Of a stretch of DNA of 64,000 nt, positions 1 to 15,559 are shown in pieces. The notes under the pieces are model-generated. The model saw only the letters and a list, made by a program, of their open reading frames with translations. It was not told the DNA's origin and ran no database searches. Position 1 is the stretch's first letter. Every line of letters begins with the position of its first letter. Both the position numbers and the translations under genes were made by a program. Source of the DNA: an uncultured Halomonas sp. (GTDB lineage Bacteria; Pseudomonadota; Gammaproteobacteria; Pseudomonadales; Halomonadaceae); assembly GCF_947500835.1 (NCBI RefSeq), contig NZ_CANMTQ010000009.1, positions 62,001 to 126,000 on the forward strand. The letters are read 5' to 3'.

Positions 1-28
1 GGCATAGCCAATCGTTCGAAGACATAGC

Positions 29-58
29 TTGTTTGCTTATGCCAGGCACGGCTAAAAT
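29..58 (+). promoter_or_regulatory. candidate fdxA promoter
   Basis: TTGTTT at 29-34 and TAAAAT at 53-58 are separated by 18 bp, a plausible sigma-70 pair about 90 bp upstream of the fdxA start. The match is modest and no other gene begins between it and fdxA. Confidence 0.35.
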
Positions 59-146
59 CGCAGCCTAATAGAACCAAGTCTTATAGACAGCATGTTTCAT
101 ATTATGCGTGTGCTGTTCTTGCACAGATTAAATTAGAGGAGAAATC

Positions 147-470
147 ATGACATTCGTCGTCACCGAAAACTGCATCCGCTGCAAGTACACCGATTGCGTA
201 GAGGTGTGCCCGGTCGACTGTTTCTACGAAGGGCCCAACTTTTTGGTCATTCACCCCGACGAATGTATCGATTGCGCTCTTTGCGAGCCGGAATGCCCCG
301 CGGAGGCAATTTTTTCTGAGGATGAATTGCCGGATGCCCAGCAAGTTTTCATTGAAATAAATGCGGAGCTCGCCGAGGTGTGGCCAAACATCACCGAAAA
401 AAAGGATCCACTGGAAGACGCCGAAGCCTGGGATGGCAGGACTGGAAAGTTGGAGCAGCTCGAACGCTGA
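147..470 (+). CDS. fdxA: 7Fe ferredoxin FdxA
   Basis: Small soluble electron carrier with one [3Fe-4S] and one [4Fe-4S] cluster. The 107-residue protein has C9, C12, C17, C21, C25 in the N-terminal part and a second group with C40, C43, C46, C50. The spacing and flanking residues ([20 protein letters not shown]) match the Azotobacter ferredoxin I / pseudomonad FdxA family over its full length. The start is preceded by AGAGGAG at 135-141. In pseudomonads fdxA sits beside the regulatory RNA gene rsmZ, and here too a GGA-rich RNA candidate faces it from the opposite strand. The physiological redox partner cannot be told from the sequence. Confidence 0.97.
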   Translation: MTFVVTENCIRCKYTDCVEVCPVDCFYEGPNFLVIHPDECIDCALCEPECPAEAIFSEDELPDAQQVFIEINAELAEVWPNITEKKDPLEDAEAWDGRTGKLEQLER

Positions 471-490
471 AGCGCGAACCTTGTAGACAT

Positions 491-655
491 GAAAAAGGCG
501 ACCCGAAGGTCGCCCGCTCCCAGCCGCTCCATGAGGGTAATTCCCTATACCCGCTTCCCTTGGCCTCTTCCTTGTCCGGTCGCAACATCCTGTTCCGCCG
601 AACGAGCCAACGACTACTTGCTTCCTTGCTGCCAGCATCTTGCTGACTAGATCCT
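491..655 (-). ncRNA. rsmZ: probable CsrA/RsmA-sequestering sRNA, RsmZ/CsrB type
   Basis: Seen: on the minus strand, about 165 nt carry ten GGA trinucleotides, several in the preferred A-GGA or A-N-GGA context. Some sit in hairpin loops: AAC-AGGAT-GTT, and GGGTA-TAGGGAAT-TACCC. The segment ends in a strong intrinsic terminator and contains no convincing reading frame. Known: RsmZ/CsrB RNAs titrate the translational regulator CsrA/RsmA through repeated GGA loops, and pseudomonad rsmZ lies next to fdxA. Inference: this is the Halomonadaceae counterpart, transcribed convergently to fdxA from about position 655. Promoter and upstream GacA box are listed separately. The rpoS gene that flanks rsmZ in Pseudomonas is absent; eno lies there instead. 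Confidence 0.8.
492..514 (-). terminator. intrinsic terminator of the rsmZ-like RNA
   Basis: On the minus strand GGCGACC, a TTCG tetraloop-type turn, GGTCGCC and then TTTTT form a textbook Rho-independent terminator. The hairpin lies 26 bp past the fdxA stop and could also act on fdxA, but lacks a U-tract in that direction. Confidence 0.88.
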
Positions 656-660
656 GAATA

Positions 661-689
661 TATTCTGGCAGTTCGAGAAAAGTTCGCAA
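661..689 (-). promoter_or_regulatory. candidate promoter of the rsmZ-like RNA
   Basis: Minus-strand TTGCGA (684-689) and AGAATA (661-666) with a 17-bp spacer predict transcription starting near position 654. The -10 box is a partial match, as expected for an activator-dependent promoter. Confidence 0.45.
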
Positions 690-743
690 AGGGGGGCAAT
701 ATCGGCAGATAACGTTCTGACTTTAGAAGAATTTTGAAAATTT

Positions 744-783
744 TTTACAAACAATGACTTATCAATTTGTCAATGTTTGTAAA
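744..783. promoter_or_regulatory. AT-rich 40-bp dyad with IHF-like core
   Basis: Two 15-nt arms (TTTACAAACAATGAC and GTCAATGTTTGTAAA) are reverse complements with one mismatch and flank a 10-bp centre. The centre includes TATCAATTTGTCA, one mismatch from the IHF consensus WATCAANNNNTTR. The dyad lies about 89-128 bp upstream of the inferred sRNA start, between promoter and GacA box. IHF and H-NS-like proteins act in this region in pseudomonad rsmZ; which factor binds here is inference. Confidence 0.5.
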
Positions 784-824
784 GCTGATTTTGTTTTATT
801 TTGTCCATAAAAGCGTCGCGTCTT

Positions 825-842
825 TGTAGGAAATATCTTACA
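825..842. promoter_or_regulatory. GacA (UvrY) binding box
   Basis: On the minus strand the sequence reads TGTAAG-ATATTT-CCTACA. The known GacA upstream activating sequence is TGTAAG-N6-CTTACA, so 11 of 12 specified bases match. Its centre is about 178 bp upstream of the inferred sRNA start, the distance reported for pseudomonad rsmZ genes. Confidence 0.75.
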
Positions 843-937
843 AACCTTGAAGACATTGACGACACCGAAGAAAACTTAATGCGCCACAAAAAGCACCGGC
901 GGCATCAATGGATACCGCCAGCTTACCTTTTCCCTTC

Positions 938-4834
<3,897 letters not shown>

Positions 4835-4875
4835 CTAAAGGGGCCGTAAGGAGAATCGGGCCCGGATGGGACGCC

Positions 4876-4904
4876 AGAATAGCAGACTCGAGGTGGGGGC
4901 TCAA
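4876..4904 (-). promoter_or_regulatory. candidate pyrG promoter
   Basis: Minus-strand TTGAGC (4899-4904), a 17-bp spacer and TATTCT (4876-4881) with an extended -10 TGC. Transcription would begin about 65 bp upstream of pyrG. Confidence 0.55.
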
Positions 4905-4924
4905 TTTAGAACGCTGCGTTGCAT

Positions 4925-5225
4925 TACCGCGGCTACCCCAGGTACAGGAACAGCGAAGACGCTGTAAACCCATCCCTGGGCGCTCCCTTTTTCATCTGAC
5001 CGCCATGGATGGCGGAAATGCCGGAATAGCATGGATGTATTTTCCGGCCCTGAAAAAGGAGCTTCGCTTTTTCCTGCACCTGGCGCCGCTCGGCATGGGG
5101 TCTAGCAACAGGCTGCGCGGTAAAGCGACTTTCGCGAAGGCGTCATCGCGAACGCAGTGGCGAGCGACGAGCGACATGGATGTCGCTTGAGGGCAGGCAA
5201 GAAGGACCTTGTTCCTGCCCGACGC
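4925..5225. repeat. gltD-pyrG intergenic region with palindromic repeat-like blocks
   Basis: The 497-bp interval between gltD and pyrG has no credible gene. It is a mosaic of short inverted repeats: CCGCCATGGATGGCGG at about 5001-5016, a GAAAAAGGAGC/GCTTTTTC hairpin near 5053-5074, AGCGACAT-GG-ATGTCGCT near 5170-5187, and a GGGCAGG/CCTGCCC-type hairpin near 5193-5221 that may help end gltD transcription. The texture suggests degenerate intergenic repeat elements, but copies elsewhere in the genome cannot be checked here. Confidence 0.4.
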
Positions 5226-5301
5226 TCAGGCCACAAGCTAAGTGATGGAATTCGCCTTTGCGTATCGCATGGCGCGCAGCCTGGTGCATACTCTTGCGTT
5301 G

Positions 5302-6756
<1,455 letters not shown>

Positions 6757-9700
6757 CTATTCCGGCTGGCGCTGGGATTGTTTCAGCAATTCTCGAAGAT
6801 TTGCCGCCTTGGGCTTCACCAGCCAGAAGTGACGAATGAAGTCGGGGAAGTCCTCGAGTATCTCGTGGCCTCGGGCCGAGTCGGTTTCGGCGACATACTC
6901 CTGGATCGTTTCCCGCAGATGGCGACGATAGGCTTCCATGGCCTCGGTATTGACCCGCTGAATCTCCACCAGCTCATGGTTGTACTTGTCGACGAAGGTG
7001 CGATCCTCGTCGATCACGTAGGCAAAGCCGCCGGTCATGCCAGCGCCGAAATTATCGCCGGTCTCGCCCAGCACGCAGACCACGCCGCCGGTCATGTATT
7101 CGCAGCAGTGATCCCCCGCCCCTTCGATGACCGCATGAACCCCGGAGTTGCGCACGCCGAAACGCTCACCCGCAGTGCCGGCGGCGTACAACTTGCCGCC
7201 GGTGGCGCCGTACAGGCAGGTATTGCCGATGATCGCCGTCTTGTGGCTTTCGAACTGGCTGTCTTTCGGCGGCACGATGACCACCTTGCCGCCGTTCATG
7301 CCCTTGCCGACGTAGTCGTTGGCATCCCCCTCGAGATACAGATGCAGGCCGCGGGCGTTCCACACCCCGAAGCTCTGACCCGCCACCCCGGTGAAGCGGG
7401 CCACGATCGGCGCCTCCTCGAGGCCTGCTTCGCCATAGCGCTTGGCGATCTCCCCGGAGGCCCGCGCCCCCACGCTGCGATCGCAGTTGGTGATGCGAAA
7501 CGCGAACTCGCCGCCGGACTTATCCTCGATGGCGCCCTTGAGTGTTTCGAACACCTCCCGGTTCTTGGCGCCGGGATCGTGGGGCTCGTTGCGGCTGACC
7601 GTGCAGAACTGCGGGGCGTCCGCCGGCACATGATCGTTTTCCAGCAGCGGCGTCAGATCGAGCCTGCGCTGGGAAGCGGTCTCGCCTTCCAGCACCTCGA
7701 GCAGATCCGTGCGCCCGATGAGATCCGTGAGCTTGCGCACCCCGAGCATGGCCATCAGCTCCCGCACCTCCTCGGCGATGAAACGGAAGTAGTGCTTGAC
7801 CATGTCCACGGTGCCGCGGAAGTGCTCGTCCCGTAGATACTGGTGCTGGGTGGCGACACCGGTGGCACAGTTATTGAGATGACAGATGCGGAGATACTTG
7901 CAGCCCAGGGCCACCATGGGGGCGGTACCGAAACCGAAGCTCTCGGCGCCGAGAATCGCCGCCTTGACCACGTCCAGGCCGGTTTTCAGGCCGCCGTCGG
8001 TCTGCAGACGGATCTTGTCTCGCAGGCCGTTGATGCGCAGCGCCTGATGCACCTCCGGCAGGCCCAGCTCCCAGGGGGAGCCTGCGTGCTTGATGGAGGT
8101 CATAGGGCTTGCCGCAGTGCCGCCGTCATAGCCGGAGACGGTGATCAGATCCGCGTAGGCCTTGGCCACGCCGGTGGCGATGGTGCCGATGCCCGGCTCG
8201 GAAACCAGTTTGACGGATACCTGGGCCTCCGGGTTGATCTGCTTCAGATCGAAGATCAGCTGAGCCAGATCCTCGATGGAATAGATATCGTGATGCGGCG
8301 GCGGCGAGATCAGCGTCACCCCGGGCACCGCATAGCGCAGCCGGGCGATCAGCTCGTTGACTTTGCTGCCGGGCAGCTGACCGCCCTCTCCCGGCTTGGC
8401 GCCCTGGGCGACCTTGATCTGCAGCACCTCCGCATTGACCAGGTAGGCCGGGGTCACACCGAAGCGCCCGGAGGCGATCTGCTTGATCTTCGAGCTTCTT
8501 ATGGTGCCGTAGCGCGCCGGGTCCTCGCCGCCTTCGCCGGAGTTGGAACGCCCACCCGTCTCGTTCATGGCCTGGGCCAGGGCTTCATGGGCCTCCGGGG
8601 ACAGCGCCCCGAGGGACATGCCGGCACTGTCGAAGCGCGGAATCAGATCTTCAACCGGCTCTACCTCATCGAGTGGCAGCGGCTCCGGGGCCGGCTTGAG
8701 CCTGAGCAGATCTCGAATGGTCGCCACCGGCCGCTCGTTGACCAACCGGGCAAACTTCTTCCATTGGGCATAATCGCCCTGCTGCACCGCCCGCTGCAGG
8801 GTCATCACCACATCCGGGTTGTAGGCGTGGTATTCGTGATCATGCACATACTTGAGCAAGCCGCCTTGGCGCAAAGGCTTGCGCGGGGTCCAGGCGTCCC
8901 GCGCCAGCAGTTCCTGCTGAAGCTGCAATTCGGCAAAGCCAGTGCCTTCGATGCGGGACATCATGCCGGTAAAGCACAGATCCATGACTTCGGAAGAGAG
9001 CCCCACCGCCTCGAACAGCTGGGAGCCGCGATAGGAGGCCAGGGTCGAGATGCCCATCTTGGAGAGGATCTTGTAGAGCCCTTTCTGTAGTCCCTTGCGA
9101 TAGTTCTCCCGGGAATCTTCTGGATTGCCGGTGAGTTCACCACTGTGATGCATGTCCGCCATCACTTGATAGGCAAGATAGGGATAGATCGCTGTGGCGC
9201 CGACACCGAACAGCACCGCCATCTGGTGTGCGTCCCGGGCATAACCGGTCTCCACAATCAGATTGACCCGAGGGCGCAGGGCAAGACGCGCCAGATGATG
9301 ATGGATCGCGCCGGTGGCAAGGGCGGCATGGACCGGCAGCTTGCCCTTTTCAAGCTCCGCGTCCGACAGCGCCAGGATCACCACCCCCTTCCTTGCGGCC
9401 TGCTCCGCCTGCTGGCACAGGCTCTGCAAGGCCTGTTTGAGCGTGCTTTCATCCGGGTCGTAGTGCAGGCTCAGGGTCTGACTGCGAAAGGCCGGGTCGT
9501 CTTGCGTGACCAGGGCAGTGAACTTGCGCGGCGACAGAATTGGCGCGGTGAGGATCAGCCGATGGGCATGATCCGCATTGGTCTCGAACACATTAAGTTC
9601 GGCGCCGCAGCAGGTCTCGAGCGACATCACGATCGCCTCGCGCAGCGGATCGATGGGCGGGTTGGTGACCTGGGCGAACTTCTGCCGGAAATAGTCGGTA

Positions 9701-11208
9701 AGCACACGACTTTGGCGGGACAGCACCGCCATGGGGGTGTCATCGCCCATGGAGCCCACCGCCTCCTGACCGCTTTCCGCCAACGGGCGCAGCAGCTGAT
9801 CCCGCTCTTCAAACGTCACCTGGAACATCTTCTGATAGACGCCGAGCTCCTGGGCATCGAACGGGTGAAAGCGCGCCAGCTCCGTCAACGCCGATTCCAG
9901 ATACTGGGCGCGATCCTTCAGCCAACGCTTGTAGGGAAAAGCGGACTTGAGTCGGTTGTCGATATCCGCCGTGTGCAACACTTCGCCGGTGTGGGTGTCC
10001 ACGCCCAGAATCTGCCCCGGCCCGACCCGGCCCTTGGCTACCACGTCCTCGGGCTTGTAGTCGTAGGTACCGATTTCTGATGCCAGGGTGATGTAGCCGT
10101 TGTTAGTAATCACCCAGCGCGCCGGTCGCAGGCCGTTGCGATCCAGCATGCACACCGCGTTGCGGCCGTCGGTCATGACCAGCCCCGCCGGGCCATCCCA
10201 GGCCTCCATGTGCATGGAGTTGTACTCGAAGAAGGCGCGTAGATCCCCGGGCATGGTTTCGACGTTCTGCCAGGCCGGCGGCACCATCATGCGAATGGCG
10301 TTGTACAGATCCATGCCGCCGGTGAGCAGCACTTCGAGCATGTTGTCCATGCTGGAAGAGTCGGAGCCGACGGTGTTGACGATCTCCTCGAGTTGCGTGA
10401 TATCCGGCAGCAGCTCGCTGACGAAGTTTTCCTTGCGCGAATTGGCCCAGCCGCGGTTGGCCTCGATGGTATTGATCTCGCCATTATGAGCCAGAAAACG
10501 AAACGGCTGGGCCAGGGGCCAGCGGGGGGCGGTATTGGTCGAGAAACGCTGATGGAACACGCAGGTCGAGGTCTCAAGGCGCACATCGCCCAGATCTTGA
10601 TAAAAGGTCGGCAGGTCCGCCGGCATCATCAGCCCCTTGTAGGACAGCACCCGGGACGATAGGGAGCAGACGTAGAAATCTTGATCATGCTTGAGCTTCT
10701 GCTCGGCGAGGCGCCGCGCCATGAACAGATCGACGTTGAACACCGGATCGGGCCGATCGTCACTGGCCTCGACGAAGATCTGGCGAATCCGCGGCAGGCA
10801 GTCCAGGGCCATCGGTCCGCACACGCTGGCATCCGTGGGCACGTCGCGCCAGCCGCGCACGGTCAGGCCGCGTTCGACCAGCTCGCCTTCCAGCGTCTCC
10901 CGGGCTTGGGTTTCCCGGGCATCGTCATCGGCAAAGAACACCACGCCGACGGCGAAGCGCACCCCCAGTTCGACGTTCATTTCTTCCTTCGCGAGCGTGC
11001 GCATGAAATCCGTGGGCATGGTGAACAGCAGGCCACAGCCATCGCCGGTCTTGCCATCCGCCGCGATACCGCCTCGGTGAGTCATGCAGGTCAGGGACTC
11101 GATGGCCGTCTGCAGTAGATCGTGACTGGCCTGCCCTTGCATATGCGCAATCAAGCCAAAGCCGCAGTTGTCGCGAAATTCGCCGGGCTGGTGAAGACCA
11201 TTTCTCAT
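6757..11208 (-). CDS. gltB: glutamate synthase large subunit
   Basis: Converts glutamine plus 2-oxoglutarate to two glutamates. 1483 residues. After a short propeptide the amidotransferase nucleophile is C15 ([10 protein letters not shown]). Then come the central and FMN-binding synthase domains with the 3Fe-4S cysteines of CHLNNC, and a C-terminal glycine-rich beta-helix domain. I start it at the ATG at 11208, which has AGAGGC upstream and gives the same N-terminus length as the Pseudomonas protein. An in-frame TTG 30 bp upstream has no ribosome-binding site. gltD follows directly. Confidence 0.97.
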   Translation of the reverse strand: MRNGLHQPGEFRDNCGFGLIAHMQGQASHDLLQTAIESLTCMTHRGGIAADGKTGDGCGLLFTMPTDFMRTLAKEEMNVELGVRFAVGVVFFADDDARETQARETLEGELVERGLTVRGWRDVPTDASVCGPMALDCLPRIRQIFVEASDDRPDPVFNVDLFMARRLAEQKLKHDQDFYVCSLSSRVLSYKGLMMPADLPTFYQDLGDVRLETSTCVFHQRFSTNTAPRWPLAQPFRFLAHNGEINTIEANRGWANSRKENFVSELLPDITQLEEIVNTVGSDSSSMDNMLEVLLTGGMDLYNAIRMMVPPAWQNVETMPGDLRAFFEYNSMHMEAWDGPAGLVMTDGRNAVCMLDRNGLRPARWVITNNGYITLASEIGTYDYKPEDVVAKGRVGPGQILGVDTHTGEVLHTADIDNRLKSAFPYKRWLKDRAQYLESALTELARFHPFDAQELGVYQKMFQVTFEERDQLLRPLAESGQEAVGSMGDDTPMAVLSRQSRVLTDYFRQKFAQVTNPPIDPLREAIVMSLETCCGAELNVFETNADHAHRLILTAPILSPRKFTALVTQDDPAFRSQTLSLHYDPDESTLKQALQSLCQQAEQAARKGVVILALSDAELEKGKLPVHAALATGAIHHHLARLALRPRVNLIVETGYARDAHQMAVLFGVGATAIYPYLAYQVMADMHHSGELTGNPEDSRENYRKGLQKGLYKILSKMGISTLASYRGSQLFEAVGLSSEVMDLCFTGMMSRIEGTGFAELQLQQELLARDAWTPRKPLRQGGLLKYVHDHEYHAYNPDVVMTLQRAVQQGDYAQWKKFARLVNERPVATIRDLLRLKPAPEPLPLDEVEPVEDLIPRFDSAGMSLGALSPEAHEALAQAMNETGGRSNSGEGGEDPARYGTIRSSKIKQIASGRFGVTPAYLVNAEVLQIKVAQGAKPGEGGQLPGSKVNELIARLRYAVPGVTLISPPPHHDIYSIEDLAQLIFDLKQINPEAQVSVKLVSEPGIGTIATGVAKAYADLITVSGYDGGTAASPMTSIKHAGSPWELGLPEVHQALRINGLRDKIRLQTDGGLKTGLDVVKAAILGAESFGFGTAPMVALGCKYLRICHLNNCATGVATQHQYLRDEHFRGTVDMVKHYFRFIAEEVRELMAMLGVRKLTDLIGRTDLLEVLEGETASQRRLDLTPLLENDHVPADAPQFCTVSRNEPHDPGAKNREVFETLKGAIEDKSGGEFAFRITNCDRSVGARASGEIAKRYGEAGLEEAPIVARFTGVAGQSFGVWNARGLHLYLEGDANDYVGKGMNGGKVVIVPPKDSQFESHKTAIIGNTCLYGATGGKLYAAGTAGERFGVRNSGVHAVIEGAGDHCCEYMTGGVVCVLGETGDNFGAGMTGGFAYVIDEDRTFVDKYNHELVEIQRVNTEAMEAYRRHLRETIQEYVAETDSARGHEILEDFPDFIRHFWLVKPKAANLRELLKQSQRQPE

Positions 11209-11286
11209 GGGGCGTGCCTCTAAAACGTGAATAGCCAAAAACTGAATAAAGCCAAGGGCAAACAGGACGCTACACTTGGGATTATT

Positions 11287-11342
11287 ATCTTACGCTATGC
11301 GTTTTGTGCATAAGCCATGCACAATTGGCAAGATCGTAAGAT
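11287..11342. promoter_or_regulatory. nested dyads in the gltB upstream region
   Basis: An inner perfect dyad TTGTGCAT-AAGCC-ATGCACAA (11304-11324) sits concentrically inside an outer pair ATCTTACG (11287-11294) and CGTAAGAT (11335-11342). The outer left arm overlaps the likely gltB -10 region (GATAAT on the minus strand). The layout resembles an operator, or a large cruciform-capable site, controlling gltBD. The regulator is unknown. Confidence 0.5.
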
Positions 11343-11369
11343 TACTTCAAACTGGCGCAGGAATGCAAA

Positions 11370-11391
11370 AGCCCGCGACTGAGCGCGGGCT
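11370..11391 (-). terminator. intrinsic terminator downstream of aroB
   Basis: On the minus strand AGCCCGCG, a 6-nt loop, CGCGGGCT and a short T-run form a terminator for the pil-aro transcript. It is now separated from aroB by the inserted 11435-11703 element. Confidence 0.75.
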
Positions 11392-11434
11392 ATGAATTCA
11401 TTCAAGATTCTGTGAAAAAGAAAGGATTACTCTT

Positions 11435-11703
11435 TAGGGCCTGTTGACGTTTCATTCACGGCCGCGCTGGCGCCAGTTTTTATTCGGGGCAAGGCAGGAG
11501 GAGAGAAATTTGGTTATTCCAAATCAACGACGACTAACGCAGCAGCGGATAAAAACTGGCCCAGCCCTTCGGGTTGCGCAGCAAAAAGCGCCATTCTGCG
11601 TTGCGAAACGTGAAAAGGGAATAACCCTTCCCTGCGCTTCGCGCCTTGACTGACACTTTTTGATGCAGCAACGCGGTTCGCGATGAAACGTCAACAGGCC
11701 CTA
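11435..11703. mobile_element. MITE-like element with 21-bp inverted ends
   Basis: Positions 11435-11455 and 11683-11703 are exact reverse complements, beginning TAGGGCCTGTTGACG. The outermost TA at each end fits a TA target duplication, leaving 19-bp terminal inverted repeats. Inside is a second inverted pair, CCAGTTTTTAT (11473-11483) and ATAAAAACTGG (11549-11559). No transposase frame is present, so it is non-autonomous. TA duplication and GGGCCTGTTGACG-like ends suggest mobilisation by an IS5 (IS427 group) or IS630-type transposase, which is inference. The right end overlaps the last codons of aroB. Confidence 0.8.
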
Positions 11704-12800
11704 GGGCACTCCTGCAAGAACTGCTCGAGTAATGCAGGTGGTGTCTCATCATAAATACAGGCGTCCCCCAGGCCACGCAGCAGCACCAAGCGAATGCGGG
11801 CATCCAGATTCTTCTTGTCTCGGCGCATGTGCTCGAGGAAAGCCGCCGCGTCCATGTTCGCCGGTGCGCTCAGGGGGAGCCCTGCTGCGGTAAGCACGGC
11901 GCCAACGCGATCGATCTCGACCTCTGCCAGCCAATTCAAGCGTTGGGAGAGCAGTGCCGCCAGGTACATCCCCGCGCCCACTGCCTCTCCATGCAGCCAG
12001 TTGCCATAACCCTGATGGGCCTCGATGGCATGACCAAAGGTATGCCCCAGGTTGAGCAGTGCCCGCACCCCTTGCTCGGTCTCGTCTGCAGCCACGATAT
12101 CCGCCTTGATCCTGCAACTGCGCAGGATGGCTTCAATGAGCAGTTCGCTATCGAGTCCACGCAACCCCGCCATGTGTTCTTCGAGCCAGGTGAGGAAGGA
12201 AAGATCGCCGATCAGACCATACTTGATCACCTCCGCAAGCCCTGCGGAAAGCTCTCGCTCGGGGAGTGTCGTGAGCGTGTCGGTATCGATGATCACCGCC
12301 CGAGGCTGCCAGAAGGCGCCGATCATGTTCTTGCCCAGGGTATGGTTGACGCCGGTCTTGCCACCTACGGAGGAATCCACCTGGGCCAACAGGGTGGTCG
12401 GCACCTGAATGAAGGTCACCCCGCGCTGATAGCAGGCGGCGGCAAAGCCGGTCATGTCGCCGATCACACCACCACCAAGCGCGATGAGGGTGCAGCGGCG
12501 ATTGAACCCAGCCTCCAGCAGCGCATCCCATATAAGCGACAGCGTGGCCAGAGTCTTGGTCTGCTCGCCGTCCGGCAAGATGAGTTCCTGCACCTCGAGA
12601 TCCCCATCGAGCCCCTGCTTGAGAATATCGAGATAGCGCGGCGCCACGGCCTCATTGGTGACGATCAGCACCTGGCGCCCCGCCAGGTGAGAGCGCAGCA
12701 GTGCCGGATCCTGTAGAAGCCCGGCACCAACATGAATGGGGTAGCTGCGCTCGCCCAGCGCGACGTCGAGGGTGCGCGGCGATGCTAGAGAGGTATTCAT
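11691..12800 (-). CDS. aroB: 3-dehydroquinate synthase
   Basis: Second step of the shikimate pathway, converting DAHP to 3-dehydroquinate with NAD and a divalent metal. 369 residues from the ATG at 12800; a GTG at 12809 overlapping the aroK stop is the alternative. The NAD-binding glycine run [11 protein letters not shown] and the metal-ligand regions are present. The last residues (RAC and stop) are encoded by the end of the inserted MITE-like element. Removing the insert restores a frame ending Lys-Glu-stop, so the change is only at the extreme C-terminus and activity is likely kept. Last gene of the pilMNOPQ-aroKB run. Confidence 0.96.
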   Translation of the reverse strand: MNTSLASPRTLDVALGERSYPIHVGAGLLQDPALLRSHLAGRQVLIVTNEAVAPRYLDILKQGLDGDLEVQELILPDGEQTKTLATLSLIWDALLEAGFNRRCTLIALGGGVIGDMTGFAAACYQRGVTFIQVPTTLLAQVDSSVGGKTGVNHTLGKNMIGAFWQPRAVIIDTDTLTTLPERELSAGLAEVIKYGLIGDLSFLTWLEEHMAGLRGLDSELLIEAILRSCRIKADIVAADETEQGVRALLNLGHTFGHAIEAHQGYGNWLHGEAVGAGMYLAALLSQRLNWLAEVEIDRVGAVLTAAGLPLSAPANMDAAAFLEHMRRDKKNLDARIRLVLLRGLGDACIYDETPPALLEQFLQECPRAC

Positions 12801-12805
12801 TGATT

Positions 12806-13348
12806 TCACGCCTTGGTCTGCAAAGGGTCGACGAGTCGTGTCACGCGCCGAAGGATATCGTTGACCACGGAGCGCGGGCCGCGTCGGTCCGTGCGCACAA
12901 GCAGATCCGCAGTGGCACGATACAAAGGGTCGCGCGTCTCGAACAGTCCTCGCAGCACGGCTTCGGGGTCGCTACTGCGCAGCAAGGGACGATTGCGATC
13001 CTTGGCAGTACGGCGTAACTGCTGTTCGACGGTAGCATAGAGATAGATCACGGTGCCGCGCTCCCGCAGTACCTGACGATTGTCCTCATGCATCACTACA
13101 CCGCCACCGGTAGCAAGGACAATGTCACCACGCTGACTGAGTTCGTCGATGATCGCGCATTCGCGCAGGCGAAAGCCCGCCTCTCCTTCGACGTCGAATA
13201 TCCAGGGAATGTCGGCACCACAGCGGGCCTGGATCTCGTGATCGCTATCGACGAAATCGCGCTGCAACTCGGCCGCCAGAAGGCGGCCGATGGTGCTTTT
13301 ACCGGCCCCCATGGGGCCGATTAGAAAGAGATTGGGAAAACCCTGCAT
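12806..13348 (-). CDS. aroK: shikimate kinase
   Basis: Phosphorylates shikimate to shikimate 3-phosphate. 180 residues with a Walker [10 protein letters not shown] near residues 11-19, shikimate-binding DSDHEI and the GGGVV loop. Its start overlaps the pilQ stop (ATGA), and aroB follows with essentially no gap, indicating translational coupling. The pilQ-aroK-aroB order is conserved in gammaproteobacteria. Confidence 0.97.
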   Translation of the reverse strand: MQGFPNLFLIGPMGAGKSTIGRLLAAELQRDFVDSDHEIQARCGADIPWIFDVEGEAGFRLRECAIIDELSQRGDIVLATGGGVVMHEDNRQVLRERGTVIYLYATVEQQLRRTAKDRNRPLLRSSDPEAVLRGLFETRDPLYRATADLLVRTDRRGPRSVVNDILRRVTRLVDPLQTKA

Positions 13349-15510
13349 CAGCGAATCGCCAGTCTATCCTCGATGATTTTCGGAGTGATGAAGACTAACA
13401 ATTCTACCTTCTGATTGCTCTGTTCGGTATAGCGAAATAGATGCCCCAGCAGTGGCAGGTCACCCAGCAAGGGTGTCTTGAACAGATTTTCCAGCTGTTC
13501 CGTGGTCAAGATCCCTCCCAGCACCACGGTTTCGCCGTTGTTGACCAGCACCTGCGTCTGGATCTCGTTGGTGTCGATGGCCGGCGCGCCTGCAAAGCTT
13601 GCATCCGCTACATCATCGTTGTTGATGATCAAATCCATGATGATGCGATCGTCCGGGGTGATCTGCGGCGTGACCTCAAGAGACAGTACCGCCTCCTTGA
13701 ACTCGACGTTGGTGGCGCCGCTGGAGGTGGCTTCCTGATAGGGAATCTCCTGGCCCTGCTTGATCACGGCACGCTTTTGATTCGCAGTGATCACCTTGGG
13801 CTGGGAAATGGTCTGGCTCTTGCCTTCGCTCTCCAGGGCCCGCAGCTCGAGATCGAGCAGAATATCGCCGGAGAGATAGCCGAAGCTGAACACGCTGCTG
13901 GGGTTGAAATCATCCCCCAGATCCACCGACAGACCGCCATTGGGCGCCTGGCCGCTCGAGGCGCCGCCAAGATCCAGGCTACTGCCATTCCCCAGCACCC
14001 CGTTGACCGGTTTGGCGGAGGACATGCCCCAGTTGACCCCCAGTTCCCGGGCGGCGCTATCCCGGGCAATGACGATGCGTGCCTCGATCTGTACCTGGCG
14101 TACCGGCACGTCCAGCTGATCCAGGGTAAACTTGATGGCCTTGAGCTGTTCCGGGGTTTCCTGAATCAATAGGGTATTGGTGCGAGCGTCGACACTGACC
14201 TTGCCTCGGTCTGAAAGCAGACCAAACCCTTCAGCACCTCTGAGCAATGAAGCCAGCTCATCCGCCTTGGCATAACGTACCTGAAGATACTCGGTGGAAA
14301 GCGGCGCCAGCTCCTGCATCTGGGCCTGGGCCTCGAACTCCCGACGCTCCATGGCGGCCAGCTCTTCCGCCGGCGCCACGACCAGCACATTGCCGGTCTG
14401 GCGGCTGGCAAGGCCATGACTCTTGAGCACCAGGTCCAGCGCCTGATCCCAGGGCACGTTCTGTAGATTCAAGGTCACGCTGCCTTGCACGCTGTCCCGG
14501 GCCACTACATTGATACCGGTTTCCTCGGCGATGATCGCCAATACTTCACGGACCTCGATATCCTGAAAATTGAGCGTGATACGCTTGCCGGTATAAGCGG
14601 CGCGTTGACGCTGTTCGGCATCGCGTTCAGCCCGGGTCAGTGGCTTGGCCTCGATCACAAGCTCACGACCATTGAGGGTCGAGAGCATTGCGTACTCCCC
14701 TTTGGCCTCGATGGTCAGCTGTAGGTCCTGGCCCTTGAGTTGTGGGACAACACGCTGCATCGGCGTGCCGAAATCGCTGACATCCAGGGTCTTGAACAGA
14801 GATGCCGGCAATGTCACATCCTCGATATCCGCCACGATTCGCCGATCGCCCCGTTCGCTGACCTGAGCATTTACACCGCCACGGTCGAAAGTCAGGACCA
14901 GTCGGCTGGCGCCATCTTCGCCGCGGCGAAAGGCGATGTCTTCGACCCGTGGACCGAGTACGGCTGGTAAGGCTCTTGGGACGGCTGCGGGCGTGATCCT
15001 GGTTGTTACTTCCGCGAGATCGGAAGAGGGTGTCTTGGGCAAATAGACGCCTTCTTTTGCTGAAGCAGCCTTCGCTTTATCGATCACGGCACCGGTTGCG
15101 ATCAGGTCGGAAAGCCTCGAGGTTTTTGCCGCACCCTTTCCAAGCTTGAGTACCAGAACGTTGCCACGCTCGTTCAAGGTATAGGAAAGATCGCTTTCAA
15201 GATCGAACACCAGGCGAGTGCGTTTGCCGGACTCCAAGGCTACCAACTGGCGCACGCCGGCCAGCGCCAGATCGAAGCGGCGCTGCTCCAGCTGGCTGGC
15301 AGTCTCCAACAAGTCGATGGTCAGCCGCGATGGAGAGGCAATGCGATAGCTGCGCACTTCAGGTATGGCACCAGAGAAGCGCAGCGAGACCTCCAGGTGA
15401 TCGTCGTTGGACTGTTCGAAGTCCACGCCGATCAGCGCGGATTGCGCCAGAACCGGCCCGGCGCCACTGAGTAACGCCGCAGCCAGCAACGTACGAATGA
15501 ATTTTGTCAT
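13348..15510 (-). CDS. pilQ: type IV pilus secretin PilQ
   Basis: Outer-membrane secretin through which the type IV pilus exits; in naturally competent species also used for DNA uptake. 720 residues from the ATG at 15508-15510, which follows AGGGG. A signal peptide ends near residue 22 (VLA-Q). AMIN-type peptidoglycan-binding regions come next, then secretin/TonB short N-terminal and N domains, and a C-terminal secretin barrel with [12 protein letters not shown] and VELLVFITP motifs. Upstream in-frame codons extend into the spacer after pilP but give no signal-like start. It overlaps aroK. Confidence 0.96.
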   Translation of the reverse strand: MTKFIRTLLAAALLSGAGPVLAQSALIGVDFEQSNDDHLEVSLRFSGAIPEVRSYRIASPSRLTIDLLETASQLEQRRFDLALAGVRQLVALESGKRTRLVFDLESDLSYTLNERGNVLVLKLGKGAAKTSRLSDLIATGAVIDKAKAASAKEGVYLPKTPSSDLAEVTTRITPAAVPRALPAVLGPRVEDIAFRRGEDGASRLVLTFDRGGVNAQVSERGDRRIVADIEDVTLPASLFKTLDVSDFGTPMQRVVPQLKGQDLQLTIEAKGEYAMLSTLNGRELVIEAKPLTRAERDAEQRQRAAYTGKRITLNFQDIEVREVLAIIAEETGINVVARDSVQGSVTLNLQNVPWDQALDLVLKSHGLASRQTGNVLVVAPAEELAAMERREFEAQAQMQELAPLSTEYLQVRYAKADELASLLRGAEGFGLLSDRGKVSVDARTNTLLIQETPEQLKAIKFTLDQLDVPVRQVQIEARIVIARDSAARELGVNWGMSSAKPVNGVLGNGSSLDLGGASSGQAPNGGLSVDLGDDFNPSSVFSFGYLSGDILLDLELRALESEGKSQTISQPKVITANQKRAVIKQGQEIPYQEATSSGATNVEFKEAVLSLEVTPQITPDDRIIMDLIINNDDVADASFAGAPAIDTNEIQTQVLVNNGETVVLGGILTTEQLENLFKTPLLGDLPLLGHLFRYTEQSNQKVELLVFITPKIIEDRLAIR

Positions 15511-15559
15511 GTGATATCCCCTGAACCTGCGTTCCTTAACCTTGGCGCTTCTTCTCTTT

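Noticed and set aside
102..689. 195-codon minus-strand frame across fdxA and the sRNA
   Set aside because: It runs through the sRNA terminator hairpin and opposite fdxA; no protein-like features.
842..937. Possible eno terminator near 881-903
   Set aside because: The GC-rich arms do not pair well and the T-run falls in the loop rather than after the stem.
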